From Streptomyces flavotricini (GTDB lineage: Bacteria; Actinomycetota; Actinomycetes; Streptomycetales; Streptomycetaceae), in assembly GCF_020639365.1 (NCBI RefSeq), contig NZ_JAINUL010000001.1:8054615-8118614 (forward strand): a DNA stretch of 64,000 bases, written 5' to 3'. A model generated the notes under the pieces. That model was not told where the DNA came from and ran no database searches. It worked only from the letters and a program-made list of their open reading frames with translations. Positions 18,343 to 27,825 of the stretch are shown piece by piece (positions within the stretch are counted from its first letter, which is position 1; each line of letters opens with the position of its first letter). The position numbers were made by a program, and so were the translations under genes.

Positions 18343-19861
18343 TCACGCCGTGTTGTAGGCGATGATCGCGCGGGCCAGATCTGCGGGCTGAAGGCCGTCC
18401 GGGGCTCCGGTGACGTCGTCCACAGCGACTATGTTCAGGTTCCTTCGCAGGTCAGGGACGTTCCAGGGGCCGATGAGCTGCTGATGCAGGAGCGCGTTGT
18501 AGGAAGCCGCACGGTCCAGGAGGAACGTACGGGTGATCCCGGAAGGACCGCGGAAGGACGCCGGGGCCTGGCGGATGGGGGTCATGCGCCAGCAAGCGCT
18601 CTCACTGGTGACGGGAGTGACGTTGCGCAGGTAATCGGGCGGGCAGGACCAGCACTGTCCCTGCCAGGGGAAGGCGTCCATGCGGGGGTCCCAGAAGGTA
18701 CCGGAGGGGCAGTTCCACGCCCAGGCTTCGTTGCGCACGTATGCCGCAGAGGTACTGACCGCGCGGCTGGGCAGCCAGCAGGCGTCGCCTTGGGTGACGG
18801 GGGTGACGTTCCGTACGTATTCGGCCGGACAGCTCCAGCACTCCCCTCCGTTGCGGGGGTCGTAGAAGGAACCCGAGGCGCACGTCATCGAGTCGGGCAG
18901 CGCAGTGAAGCTCTGTTGCAAGCCTGCCAGGCCGAGCAGGGTGTCCGGCTGGACGATTCCGGCCATGACGAAGAACTCCGGCGTCCTCCCCCGGGTCCCT
19001 GGCCAACGCTGCCCGGTCGCGTGCGAGGGTCTCCGCGAACAGTGCCCGGGGGTCGGCGAAGTCCCTGAGGTAGTTGCCGGCCGGCGGGCTGTCTGCGGGG
19101 TAGCTGCCGCGGCCGGAGGAGGTGGCGGTGGCATTCCACGCCAGGGCCCGGTCGGCCAGTCCCGAGTCGTCCAGCAGGATCACGTTCTTGCCCGCGGCGA
19201 CGAGGCTGCCGTAGGTCGACGTCGGCGAGAACTGCTGCCGGGAGGCGATCCTCGCCGTGCCGGCGACGGCGGCGAAGCGGTCGTACGCCTCCGCGGTGGC
19301 CGCGGGCAGTTCCGCCGCGGGGGCGGAAACGGACAGGCTGACGACGACGATCTCCGCAGGGTGCGCGGCGATCCACCGGCCGATCTGCTCGGCTTCCCCG
19401 TCCGGTTCGAAGAACGGGGCACCGAGCGGGGCTCCGTGGTACGTGAACCACTGGCCGTCCTGCTTGCACAAGCGCAGGTCGACGTAGCGGGACCCGGTCG
19501 CGAGCTGCTCGGCGATGGACACGCGCTGGGTCCTGGAGACGCTCGCGGCCAACTGCGGGAAGGTCCTGGCCAGGTCGTAGATGTAGCCGGTACGGCACTG
19601 CCCCGACCGCGCGGTGATGCTCCAGGACCCGGCGTCGTGGCTGCCGGGCATCGCGATCCGGTTGAGCGGGGTACGGGCGAGGCGCGGGGCCAGGTCCCCC
19701 ATCCACGAGTCGAGGCGGGTCTGTTCCGCTGCGGCGAGGCTGTCGGCACGCGCCTGGGCGCCGGCGGGCAGCCACATCATGGCGAGTGTCGCTGCCAGGA
19801 CGAGCAGACCGTTCAACGCGGTTCTTCCTGGTGGTGAAGCACTTCTTCGCGATGCGGACAT
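18343..19861 (-). pseudogene. Secreted PI-PLC X-domain protein with a frameshift and Cys-rich C-terminal repeats
   Basis: The start MSASRRSASPPGRTALNGLL opens a signal peptide cut near AQARA. A phosphatidylinositol-specific phospholipase C X domain follows with both catalytic His (AMPGSHDAG, FTYHGAPLG) and VDLRLCKQDG. Near 18990-19000 a run of five C/G disrupts the frame; the next frame continues smoothly with GRTPEFFVMAGIVQPDT. It ends in two Cys-rich repeats (ECWSCPAEYVRNVTPVT and QCWSCPPDYLRNVTPVT) and about 90 further residues. One base change in the homopolymer restores a protein of about 505 residues, so sequencing error is possible. A ribosome site CTGGAGG is present. Confidence 0.7.
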
Positions 19862-20349
19862 GGGCCCGTGCCTCCAGGGCATACGTGGCGACGCCTGTCG
19901 GCGCAGCCTGAGGGGCCGCTCAGAATGCCATGAACGGATTGACGTGACCATGCCATCGCATGGGTATTCCCAACATGTCCGGTTCCCTCCGGCCGTCGGC
20001 TCGGAGCTCCCCTCGATGCGAAGGGTTCGGGAGGGAACCCGGGCCGGGTCGTCGAACAGGCCGGCGCCGGGTGGCCCGTGGCGGGCCGGCCCGGGGACGT
20101 CGGCGGCCACCGAGCGCCGGTTCGTCAAACGGAATCGATTCTTCGGCTCAGGCGCGAATCGGCCGACGAGCCGCTGGGGAACCTCTTGTGGTACCGATCG
20201 TTCCGCATACCTCACCGCCGCCGACCAGTCCTGGCCCCTCGCCCGAGGCGGCGGCGTCTCCCTCCCCGGCCTGGAACACCCGGCCTGCGCTGACGCACCG
20301 GCGCCGGGCCAGGGCCGGAAGCCATCCGCGGCAAGAAGGGCAACGCCTG
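19862..20349. other. Intergenic region without a supported gene
   Basis: 488 bases between the divergent PI-PLC and GH25 genes. Frames here have no coherent protein character. A weak hairpin (GGGTTC/GAACCC) sits near 20026-20043. It presumably contains both promoters. Confidence 0.5.
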
Positions 20350-21258
20350 ATGGGCATCCACGGACAGGACTGGGCGTCCTACCAGAGCGACGAACCGAGC
20401 CTCGCCGGACTCGACTTCGTCTTCACGAAGATCACGGAGGGCCTCGGCTACACGAATCCGAGGTGGGTCCGCCAGCGCGACCACGCCAAACGCCACGGCC
20501 TGGTCTGGGGCGCCTACCACTACCCCCACATGGCAAACGACCCGGAGCGCGAAGCCGACTTCTTCCTCGACCAGGCGGCCTGGCAGCCCGGCGACATCCT
20601 GGTCCTCGACTGGGAGGGCTACGACAACGCCAACGCCGGTGTCTCCAAGGCCCGCCAGCGGGCCTACAAGGAGGACTGGCTCCGCTACGTGAAGGGCCGA
20701 ATGCCGGGTCACCGGGTCGGCATGTACTGCAACGCCGACTACTGGAGGAACGTCGACACGACCAGCTACTGCGGCGACTTCCTGTGGATCGCCACCGCGG
20801 GCCGCCGCGCGGGCGACCCGGGGATCAAGGCCGGATGGATGTTCCACCAGTACGACGACAACCCCGTCGACAAGGACTACTGCCCCCTGCCCAGCCGCGA
20901 GGATCTTCGCGCCTGGGCTCTCGGATCCCCGGAGGACGACATGCCCCTGTCCCAGGCCGACCTCGACGCCGTAGCGACCGCCGTCTGGCGTCACACCGAA
21001 ACCAACGCCGCCACCGGCCGCCCCGTCGACATGGGCGCGGTCATGGCCTGGATGGACAAGGTCCACAACAACCAGACCGACGCCGTCGCACGACACATCG
21101 CCGCGACACAGGCAGCAGTGAACGCACTCGCCGCCCAACTCGGCCAGCAACACGGTGTCGACACCGACACCGTGGTCGCCGCGGTACGGCAGGCCATCGC
21201 CGACGCCGTGATCAACGTGGACATCCACGTGACCGGCACCCCCACCCCGACCGGCTGA
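20350..21258 (+). CDS. GH25-type lysozyme (endolysin-like muramidase)
   Basis: 302 residues starting MGIHGQDWASYQS, with the GH25 features at the expected places: Asp in GQDWASYQ, FTKITEG, YHYPH, ILVLDWEGY with the catalytic Asp/Glu pair, and GMYCNADYW. It should cleave the MurNAc-GlcNAc bond of peptidoglycan. The C-terminal 90 residues (ADLDAVATAVWRHTETNAAT, VDTDTVVAAVRQAIADAVIN) are the helical tail seen in actinophage endolysins. There is no signal peptide, which also fits a phage origin with holin-dependent release. No other phage gene is nearby. Confidence 0.85.
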   Translation: MGIHGQDWASYQSDEPSLAGLDFVFTKITEGLGYTNPRWVRQRDHAKRHGLVWGAYHYPHMANDPEREADFFLDQAAWQPGDILVLDWEGYDNANAGVSKARQRAYKEDWLRYVKGRMPGHRVGMYCNADYWRNVDTTSYCGDFLWIATAGRRAGDPGIKAGWMFHQYDDNPVDKDYCPLPSREDLRAWALGSPEDDMPLSQADLDAVATAVWRHTETNAATGRPVDMGAVMAWMDKVHNNQTDAVARHIAATQAAVNALAAQLGQQHGVDTDTVVAAVRQAIADAVINVDIHVTGTPTPTG

Positions 21259-21300
21259 GAGGCAACACCCCCGCTCCGCCGCCATCGGCCGCGAAAGAGG

Positions 21301-21557
21301 CGAAGCCGCCCCAGCTTCTTGGCCTTGGCCACCTCGGTCAGCAATTCCTGACAGGCACCGCCCCAGATGTCCATCGGCCGCACGCTCACCTCGTTGACCC
21401 GGCTGGAGGTATCGGTCAGCGCCTTCACACTGCGGTCGCCTCCCGAGCCCCACCAGTCCTTCAGCTCTTCGCCCGGAGTCGAAGCACACCCGGCCAGCAG
21501 GACGGCACCGAGCACCACCCCGGTCGCGGCACGGCGAGCACGGATACGTGCCCGCAC
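21301..21557 (-). pseudogene. 3'-truncated lipoprotein gene
   Basis: The frame opens with a textbook lipoprotein signal (ATGVVLGAVLLAGCASTPGE; Cys near residue 25) and continues with a plausible mature region to ELLTEVAKAKKLG. It then runs into low-complexity sequence antisense to the GH25 gene, so the rest of the lipoprotein is missing. This looks like a recombination junction just right of the endolysin gene. Confidence 0.5.
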
Positions 21558-21861
21558 GTGCTTCCCCCGCCTCTCGCAGTCCCACCGATGCTGTCAGGAA
21601 CCGCGGCCCTGGGCAGGAAGAACAGCGGAACCGCCCGCACACCCGTCCGCCATCGCCGAGCACTTCGGCCCCTGCCGGGGCCGGGCGGAGGCGCATGACC
21701 GTCGTCGAGGCGCTCACCGGTGACCTGCCGCACGCCGACCTGGTCCGGCCGCCGTCGCGGTGTCGCCGGGGTGCAGCGGCGTTGCCGAAGGCACGGGGCC
21801 CCGCTGTCACCGGCTCGGCCGTGGATGCTCGCCGGGGGTGTGGCGTGTGCCCGGGCGGGGC
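21558..21861. other. Intergenic region without a supported gene
   Basis: 304 bases. A plus-strand frame starting MTVVEALTGDLPHADLV near 21696 has codons that look coding for about 20 residues and then loses character; it may be a gene scrap. Nothing else is visible. Confidence 0.35.
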
Positions 21862-24102
21862 TCACGTGCGCTTCGTGAGGCGTGCGACTGCCGCGTCGTA
21901 TCGTGCCCGGAGTTCCGCGTCCGGCGATACGTGCAGCAGTGCGCCGAGCGCCCGTACTGCACCGTCCTCGTAGCCGGAGGTCTCCGCCTCGCGGGCCGCC
22001 AGGTCGAGCTGTCCGATGCCCTCGGTCTTGTGCCCGAGCCCGAGCAGGGCCTCTCCGCTCACCATGAGCAGCAGGATCCGGGGTACGTCGGCCGTGCCCG
22101 GTCGGTCGTCGAAGGCCAGGGCCTCGGTCGCCGTGTCGAGGGCCTGGCGCCATTTCCCGGCGTCGGCCCAGTGGCGGGCGAGGTGCTGCATGGCCAGTCT
22201 CTCGATGGTCCGGTCGCCGGCCCCGCGTGCCAGTTCCACGGCCCGCTCGCATGTCGTGGCGGCTTCGTCCGGGCCGCCGAGGGCGGCTCGTGCCATGGCG
22301 AGGACGATCAGGGCGTTCGCCTCGGCCACCGCGTCACCCTTCCGCGAGGCGAGCGCGGAGGCGGCCTCCAGGTGGGTGAGGGCCTCGGCGATGCGCCCTT
22401 CCTCGATCAGCACCCAGCCGAGGACGCTCAGCACCCGTGACTCGCCGTGCTGGTCGGCGTCGGCGCGGGCCGCCTCGAGGGCGGTCTCCAGGAGCGGGAC
22501 CCAGCCGTCCCGTACGCGCCACACGATCAGCGGCCACAGGGTCAAGGCGATCCGCCAGGTCCTGTCGTGCAGTCCGGCGGTGTGTGCCGCTGCGACCGCC
22601 TGGGTGAGGTCGTCCCTTTCGGCCGCGTACCAGGCCACGGCGGCGGACCGGTCGTCGAACTCCCGCACGGCGGCGGGCGGGAGGTAGTCCGCGGGCAGCG
22701 GGAAGCAGTCCTCGTTGCCGGGCTCGGCCGCCGCCACGGCTGCGAGGGCCGTGGCGATGTAGTGGTCGAGCACGCGCTTGAATGCGTCGGGCCCGGCGTT
22801 CAGGCTGCGTGCGTAGAGCCGTACGAGGTCGTGCATGGTCCAGCGGCCGGGCGTCGTCTCGGTGACGAGGTGGGCGACGGCCAGCCGTTCCAGGGAGGTC
22901 TCGGCGGCTGCCGGGTCGGTGTCCGCAAGGGCTGCGGCGGCATACCGGTCGACGTGTGTGCCGGGGTGGCGGCCGAGATGGGCGAACTGGCGGGAGACGT
23001 GTGGCGGGAGCTGCTGCAGTGTCACGCGCAGTGCCGCTCGTACGCCGGTGTCCTCCACGTCCAGCAGACTCAGCCGGCGTGTCTCGTCGGACAGTTCTGC
23101 GGCCATTGCGCCCAGTGACCAGGTGGGCCGCCCCGCCAGCCGGGCGGCCGCCACCCGCAGGGCGAGGGGCAGGCCGCCGCACAGTTCGGCCAGCTGTCGC
23201 GCGGCCGCCGGTTCCGCGCGTACCCGTTGTGTGCCGAGCACCGTGGCGAGGAGCATCGTGCCGTCCTGCGGTGTGAGGACGTCCACGGCGACGGGCCGGG
23301 CGGTGTCGGTGACGATCAGCCCCGGCAGCCGGTGTCTGCTGGTGACGACGGTGACGCAGCGGCGGCCGCCCGGCAGGAGCGGCCTGACCTGCTCGGAGTC
23401 ACGCGCGTTGTCGAGTACCACCAGGATCCGGCGGTGGGCGGCGAGCGACCGGAACAGCGCGGCCGCGCCGTTGGCCGACTCCGGGATCCGGTGGTGCGGC
23501 ACACCGAGCGCCGGCAGGAACTCGCGCAGCACCTCCATGAGGGCCGGCTCGCCCGTGTCGCCGAAGCCGCGGAGGTCGGCGTAGAGGCGCCCGTCGGGGA
23601 ATTCCTGACGGTTGTGGTGGGCCCATTGCAGGACGAGGGCCGTCTTGCCGACCCCGGCGGGTCCGACGACCAGGCAGACGGGCGCCTCGCCCACGGCGGC
23701 CCGGGACAGGGAGGCGAGTTCCGCCGCCCGTCCGTGGAAGCCGCGCGGTGCGCGCGGCAGCAGATCGGGTGTGCCGACCGGTGCGACGGCGTGCGGTACG
23801 GCGGCGTCCGGTACGGCGGCGGGTGGCGGGGGGTCCGGCACGGGGGCCGGGCGGGGGCGGCCCAGGCTCGCGGCGCGCTCCAGATCTCGGGTGTCGGCCG
23901 CGTCCAGGCCCAGGGCCGCGGCCAGCGCCTGAACGGAGCGGCGCTGCGGACCGCGGGTGTGTCCGCGCTCCATGTACGACAGCGCCCGCACGCTCACCCC
24001 CGCGGCATGCGCCAGCTCCTCCTGGCTCAGTCCGGCCCCCGTCCGCAGCCTGTGCAACAGCGCGCCGAAGCGGCCGGCGGTGGCCGGTGTACCGGTGTCC
24101 AT
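21862..24102 (-). CDS. XRE / NB-ARC / TPR regulatory ATPase
   Basis: 746 residues. An XRE helix-turn-helix spans about residues 10-65 (GAGLSQEELAHAAGVSVRAL, YMERGHTRGPQRRSVQALAA). After a Pro/Ala linker comes an NB-ARC ATPase with Walker A VVGPAGVGKTAL near residue 145 and Walker B RILVVLDNARD; GLPLALRVAA is also present. Helical tetratricopeptide repeats fill the last 350 residues. Such proteins are AfsR/SARP-like switch ATPases that often control secondary metabolism. It lies downstream of the lanthipeptide precursor on the same strand, so pathway control is plausible but inferred. ATG 24102 is chosen; the frame is open to 24690 only through repeat DNA. Confidence 0.9.
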   Translation of the reverse strand: MDTGTPATAGRFGALLHRLRTGAGLSQEELAHAAGVSVRALSYMERGHTRGPQRRSVQALAAALGLDAADTRDLERAASLGRPRPAPVPDPPPPAAVPDAAVPHAVAPVGTPDLLPRAPRGFHGRAAELASLSRAAVGEAPVCLVVGPAGVGKTALVLQWAHHNRQEFPDGRLYADLRGFGDTGEPALMEVLREFLPALGVPHHRIPESANGAAALFRSLAAHRRILVVLDNARDSEQVRPLLPGGRRCVTVVTSRHRLPGLIVTDTARPVAVDVLTPQDGTMLLATVLGTQRVRAEPAAARQLAELCGGLPLALRVAAARLAGRPTWSLGAMAAELSDETRRLSLLDVEDTGVRAALRVTLQQLPPHVSRQFAHLGRHPGTHVDRYAAAALADTDPAAAETSLERLAVAHLVTETTPGRWTMHDLVRLYARSLNAGPDAFKRVLDHYIATALAAVAAAEPGNEDCFPLPADYLPPAAVREFDDRSAAVAWYAAERDDLTQAVAAAHTAGLHDRTWRIALTLWPLIVWRVRDGWVPLLETALEAARADADQHGESRVLSVLGWVLIEEGRIAEALTHLEAASALASRKGDAVAEANALIVLAMARAALGGPDEAATTCERAVELARGAGDRTIERLAMQHLARHWADAGKWRQALDTATEALAFDDRPGTADVPRILLLMVSGEALLGLGHKTEGIGQLDLAAREAETSGYEDGAVRALGALLHVSPDAELRARYDAAVARLTKRT

Positions 24103-24304
24103 GTCTGGATGTCCCCTGGTCAGTGCGCCCCCGCGGAAACGCCGTACCTCTGCCAGAAGAGTATGCACGAGACGGCTTTTGCCGCTGAAACGCACTGTTG
24201 GGCCCCTCTTCCAGGGAGTTGGCAGGAGGCGACACGGCCCTGGAGCCGGGCCGACACCGTGCGGTGGTCCGCCGGGGCGCGGTCGGGGTGGCCGGCGGAG
24301 GCCG

Positions 24305-24373
24305 CGGTCGACGGCGGTCGACGGCGGTCGACGGCGGTCGACGGCGGTCGACGGCGGTCGACGGCGGTCGACG
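24305..24373. repeat. Tandem repeat of a 10-base unit (ACGGCGGTCG), about 7 copies
   Basis: Near-perfect head-to-tail copies, each containing the palindrome GTCGAC. Ten bases is close to one DNA helical turn, so the palindromes face the same side of the helix. It lies 200 bases upstream of the XRE/NB-ARC gene and could be a cooperative protein-binding array or simple slippage DNA. Confidence 0.9.
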
Positions 24374-24427
24374 GTGCGGGAACGGTACGCCGAGGGCCTG
24401 CGTCCCGGCCTCGCCTTGACCGCAACC

Positions 24428-24482
24428 GGCAGACGGCCGGGCCCGGACATCCGTCGTGGATGTCCGGGCCCGGCCGTCTGCC
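24428..24482. terminator. 25-base perfect hairpin between lanA and the NB-ARC gene
   Basis: Arms 24428-24452 and 24458-24482 pair perfectly over 25 bases around a 5-base loop (GTCGT). It is the second hairpin beyond the lanthipeptide precursor on the minus strand and insulates the NB-ARC promoter. Confidence 0.7.
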
Positions 24483-24657
24483 GTGCACGGGGGGAGGGGG
24501 TCCCGTGCGCGGCTCCTGTCGCGTCCGTGTGGATGCGGGGGGGCTTGTCGGACCCTGGTGGACCGTCAAGGACTGCTCTTCCCACCGCGGTTCCGGCTTC
24601 CTGCCAAACGCGCCGGGGGGTGTGGGGCCGGCTGCCGGCGCCGGCCGTTCGTGTTCC

Positions 24658-24692
24658 GGGTGGGACTGCGGGAGTTTCCCGCAGTCCCACCC
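24658..24692 (-). terminator. Terminator of the lanKC-lanA transcript
   Basis: Arms 24658-24672 (GGGTGGGACTGCGGG) and 24678-24692 pair perfectly over 15 bases with a 5-base loop, 84 bases beyond the precursor stop codon. Confidence 0.8.
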
Positions 24693-24775
24693 GATGCGGG
24701 GGTGAAGCTTTGCCCCCGCCGGTCAGCCGGGCTGCTCAGTGGTCAGAACGGCCCGGCGACAGCGGAACCTGCCGC

Positions 24776-24889
24776 TTACTTGACGCCGGTCTTGCAGTAC
24801 CAGATGGTGCTGCTCTGACCGATGGCGCCGTCCAGCTCCTCCGACTCGGACTGGGGGGTGAGGACCTGGAGGTCGAGGATCGTGTTCAT
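24776..24889 (-). CDS. lanA: Class III lanthipeptide precursor peptide
   Basis: A 37-residue gene with a strong AAGGAGAA ribosome site. The leader MNTILDLQVLTPQSESEE contains ILDLQ, the conserved class III recognition motif bound by LanKC enzymes. The probable core is near the C-terminus (SSTIWYCKTGVK): two Ser, two Thr and a single Cys. One lanthionine ring to Cys32 is expected. The labionin motif Ser-x2-Ser-x3-Cys is absent. It lies 154 bases downstream of the synthetase on the same strand, as in the labyrinthopeptin locus. A Gly near residue 21 or 24 could mark the leader boundary, but I see no decisive site. Confidence 0.85.
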   Translation of the reverse strand: MNTILDLQVLTPQSESEELDGAIGQSSTIWYCKTGVK

Positions 24890-25043
24890 GGAAATTCTCC
24901 TTCGAGCGTGGTGATGTACGAGCGGAAGACGGTGGCCGTCCAGGACGGCACCGCGCCGTAGGGCTATGGCCACTTGCCCCGGGCCGTGGTGCGTCGTCTT
25001 CGCGGGCCCCTCTCGTCGGCGTACCGCGGCGGGGTGCTTGCTG

Positions 25044-27611
25044 TCACAGTCGTTCCTCTCTTTCGCAGGGGCGGGGGATCAGGGGCAGCACGGGCAGGCG
25101 GCCGGCGACCGTGTGCAGGGCGTGGAGGACGCCCGCCGTACCGGTCGCCAGGTCCATGGACAGGCGCATGTTCTGGGCGCCGATGGTGGCGATGCCGCCT
25201 GCGTAGGGCAGTGCGTGCCAGGCGAGGTCGCGGACGTGGCCGGTGAGAGCGTCCGCCAGATGCGGATGGCGCTCGGTGACGCCGTTGTGGGCGAGGGTGG
25301 CGGCCAGGCCCGACCGTCCGGCGACGAGGCCGCTGTACGCGGTGAAGTCCAGGTCCAGAGCGGTGTGCAGAGCCTCGAGGGTCTCGGTGAGGGCGTCCCC
25401 GGGACGGTGGCGGAGGTAGCCGGCCAGGGCCACGGCGATGCCCGCGCTCCCCGACCCGAGGGTCGGCGGCGGTCCGGCCGGGTCCTTCGCCGCAACGGCG
25501 TCGTGGAACCTCTCCAGGTCGAGGCGGACGGCTTGGCGCGCCAGGTCCAGATACCGGCTCTCCTTCGTGTCCTCGTAGAGGCCGACGAAGAACACGGCCG
25601 GTCCGCTCCAGCCGCGCATGAGCCCGACGCGGCCCGCGGGCACCCGCCCGGCCCCGGCAAGCCGCGCGGCGAGCCGCTCGCCCGTCTCCAGCGCACGGGT
25701 CTGCAGTCCGGGCATGTCCAGGGCCCGCGCGAGATGGCGCAGGTTGAGTCCGATGCCGGCCAGCCCCTCGTACAGTCCGGACGGGGTCGCCTCGGTGGTG
25801 AGGGCGGTGGCCCGGTCGAGGACGTCGACGGCCTGGTCATGGCGGCCCAGGAGGCTCAGGGTGTGAGCGGCTCCGTGCAGCCCGTCGTACAGCCCTGGAC
25901 GGTGCTCCACGTCGCGGTGGGTGGCCTGCCACAGCCACTCGTGGTGTTCGGGGTCGGTCCGATGCCCGGCAGCGGTCAACGCGTAGAGGATGCCCGAGGC
26001 GCCATGGGCGAGGGTGTAGCCGCCGTCGTACAGGGCGGTCGGCTCGCCGGGGAAGAGCCGGTCGGTGCGCTCGGGGGTGGCGCTGGCTTCGATGGCGGCG
26101 GCCAGAGCCTGCGTCAGCTCGCGGGCCGGTGGTGAGGCCGGGTCGTCCGCGGCCGCGGCGAACAGCGCCGCCTCCTTGCGTCCGGAGGGGGCCGTGACAC
26201 CGGGAGGGGTCAGGGAGCGGCGTACGCGCTCGCTCCACGCGGCCGGGAGCGGGAAGAGCCCTGCCGCCGCCTCGGCGAGCTGTCCGGCGCGGGCCGGGTC
26301 GAGGTCCAGCATCGTGGTCAACGGCAGCAGCAGGGCCAGGCGCAGACTGTCCAGCGCGTAGCGGTCCCGGTCGAAACCGGTGGCGTGCGGGGCGACGAAG
26401 CCGGGAGTGGCGATGCTGGGCTCCGGGTCCTGGGTCCCGGGCCGGTAGGCGATCTCGAAGTCGATGAGCGCGACACGCCCGTCGGGGCGGAGCATCACGT
26501 TGCCGGGGCTCAGGTCGCCGAAGACCGTACCGGTGGCGTGGACGGCCTTGAGGATGCCTTCGAGCTGGTCCAGGACGTCCAGCACGGTGTCCGCGTACTC
26601 CTGGCGCTGCTTCGCGTCGCGGCCCGGCACGGTCAGCGGGTTCGCAGTGGCGACGAACTGCTGAAGCGTCCGGCCCTCGATGTACTCCTGCACCAGGAAG
26701 TGGTGTTCCCAGGCCGTGAACGTGTTCAGCAACGCGGGAACGCAGTCCAGATGGGACAGGCGGCGCAGTGTCGCTGCCTCCCTGTCCAGCCGGACCACCG
26801 CGTCGTCGCCCGCTCCGTCCAGGCCCGCCATGGGGCGGGCCTCCCGCAGGACGACGCGGCGTCCTGTGGCGTTGTCGGTGGCCAGGTAGATGCCGCCGCC
26901 GTTGGAGTAGTGCAGGGCCTTCTCGATGCTGTACGGGAGGACGGGCTCGTCCTCGCCGCCCCGCCCGGCGTTCATCTGCTCGGCGATGAAATCGGGCACC
27001 GGGGCCCAGGCGGGAACCCTGAAGGCCGGAGTGCGCTCGTCGGGGACCAGCACCCCGTCGGGGCGCACGACGGCGGGAGTGCGCTCACCGGCCTCGGACA
27101 GGCACTCACGGCGGGCGAAGCCCCCGTAGCGCACGTACAGCGGGCCCTGCCGCCACCGCAGGTCGCTGAGGATGTACGGGCCGCGGTAGGTGCCGAGGAC
27201 GGCATCCAGATCGTCGAGGACTTTCCTCAGGGCGGCCGCGTCGACCGGATAGACGGTGATCAGCTTGCCGCTGCCGCCACGGGGCGCGTACTTGCTGTTG
27301 GTGGACTGGTGCACGCGCGAGTCCGGCAGGAACTTGAACGTCACGGAGCGGGAAACGCAGTAGTCCCACACCTTGTCGATGACCTCGGCCGCGTCGCAGG
27401 CCGTGACCGAGACGTGGACCTTCCAGCCCTGCTCGGGGAGCCGGGCATCGCAAGGGCTCAGGTACACCCAGTTCCCGGCCTGGACACGACGCCAGCCGGC
27501 GGGCGCGGGACGCCCGGTGGCCGGGAACGGCGAGCCCGCACGGGACGCGGGCGGGTGATCGTAGAACTGCACGTCCGCCCGGCAGTAGGCAAGGTGGTTG
27601 GCCTTCTCCAC
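25044..27611 (-). CDS. lanKC: Class III lanthionine synthetase (LanKC)
   Basis: About 855 residues in three domains. An N-terminal phospho-Ser/Thr lyase (to ~210) shows AYCRADVQFYDHPP, KYAPRGGSGKLITVYP and GPYILSDLRW. A central Ser/Thr kinase (~225-490) shows GGGIYLATDNATGRRVVLRE, the catalytic loop VFGDLSPGNVML and IDFEIAY in place of DFG. A C-terminal LanC-like cyclase (from ~530) lacks the zinc-binding Cys-His-Gly motif, which assigns class III, not IV. It should phosphorylate, eliminate and cyclise the peptide at 24776-24889. GTG 27611 sits eight bases after AGGAGG; GTG 27620 is an alternative. No transporter or protease gene is adjacent. Confidence 0.93.
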   Translation of the reverse strand: MEKANHLAYCRADVQFYDHPPASRAGSPFPATGRPAPAGWRRVQAGNWVYLSPCDARLPEQGWKVHVSVTACDAAEVIDKVWDYCVSRSVTFKFLPDSRVHQSTNSKYAPRGGSGKLITVYPVDAAALRKVLDDLDAVLGTYRGPYILSDLRWRQGPLYVRYGGFARRECLSEAGERTPAVVRPDGVLVPDERTPAFRVPAWAPVPDFIAEQMNAGRGGEDEPVLPYSIEKALHYSNGGGIYLATDNATGRRVVLREARPMAGLDGAGDDAVVRLDREAATLRRLSHLDCVPALLNTFTAWEHHFLVQEYIEGRTLQQFVATANPLTVPGRDAKQRQEYADTVLDVLDQLEGILKAVHATGTVFGDLSPGNVMLRPDGRVALIDFEIAYRPGTQDPEPSIATPGFVAPHATGFDRDRYALDSLRLALLLPLTTMLDLDPARAGQLAEAAAGLFPLPAAWSERVRRSLTPPGVTAPSGRKEAALFAAAADDPASPPARELTQALAAAIEASATPERTDRLFPGEPTALYDGGYTLAHGASGILYALTAAGHRTDPEHHEWLWQATHRDVEHRPGLYDGLHGAAHTLSLLGRHDQAVDVLDRATALTTEATPSGLYEGLAGIGLNLRHLARALDMPGLQTRALETGERLAARLAGAGRVPAGRVGLMRGWSGPAVFFVGLYEDTKESRYLDLARQAVRLDLERFHDAVAAKDPAGPPPTLGSGSAGIAVALAGYLRHRPGDALTETLEALHTALDLDFTAYSGLVAGRSGLAATLAHNGVTERHPHLADALTGHVRDLAWHALPYAGGIATIGAQNMRLSMDLATGTAGVLHALHTVAGRLPVLPLIPRPCEREERL

Positions 27612-27825
27612 GAGTTCCACCTCCTCCTCTTCCTCTGCACGGCAGTACGTGCGACGGTCTGTCGAGCGGCGGCCGTCCGGACGGCCACACCCGCCGGCCG
27701 CCCCGTTCCCGGTGACGGTCCGCCAGGGGTGTGTGCCTGGGAGGGTGCCCCGCTGCTGTGACTTCAGAAGACCATTCCCGGGCTCCCCCGCCCAGGCAGT
27801 TCCACCGGCAGAAGTACCGTCGCCC

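Noticed and set aside
24305..24373. CRISPR-like array
   Set aside because: The 10-base units are contiguous without spacers and no cas gene is nearby.
24103..24690. N-terminal extension of the XRE/NB-ARC protein
   Set aside because: The extra frame is open only because it reads through the 10-base tandem repeat and a hairpin; the natural start is ATG 24102 directly before the XRE domain.
24890..24973. Longer start for the lanthipeptide precursor
   Set aside because: The strong AAGGAGAA site and the ILDLQ leader place the start at 24889; the extension has no leader character.
25044..27611. Class IV (LanL) assignment
   Set aside because: The cyclase domain lacks the zinc-binding Cys-His-Gly motif expected of LanL.
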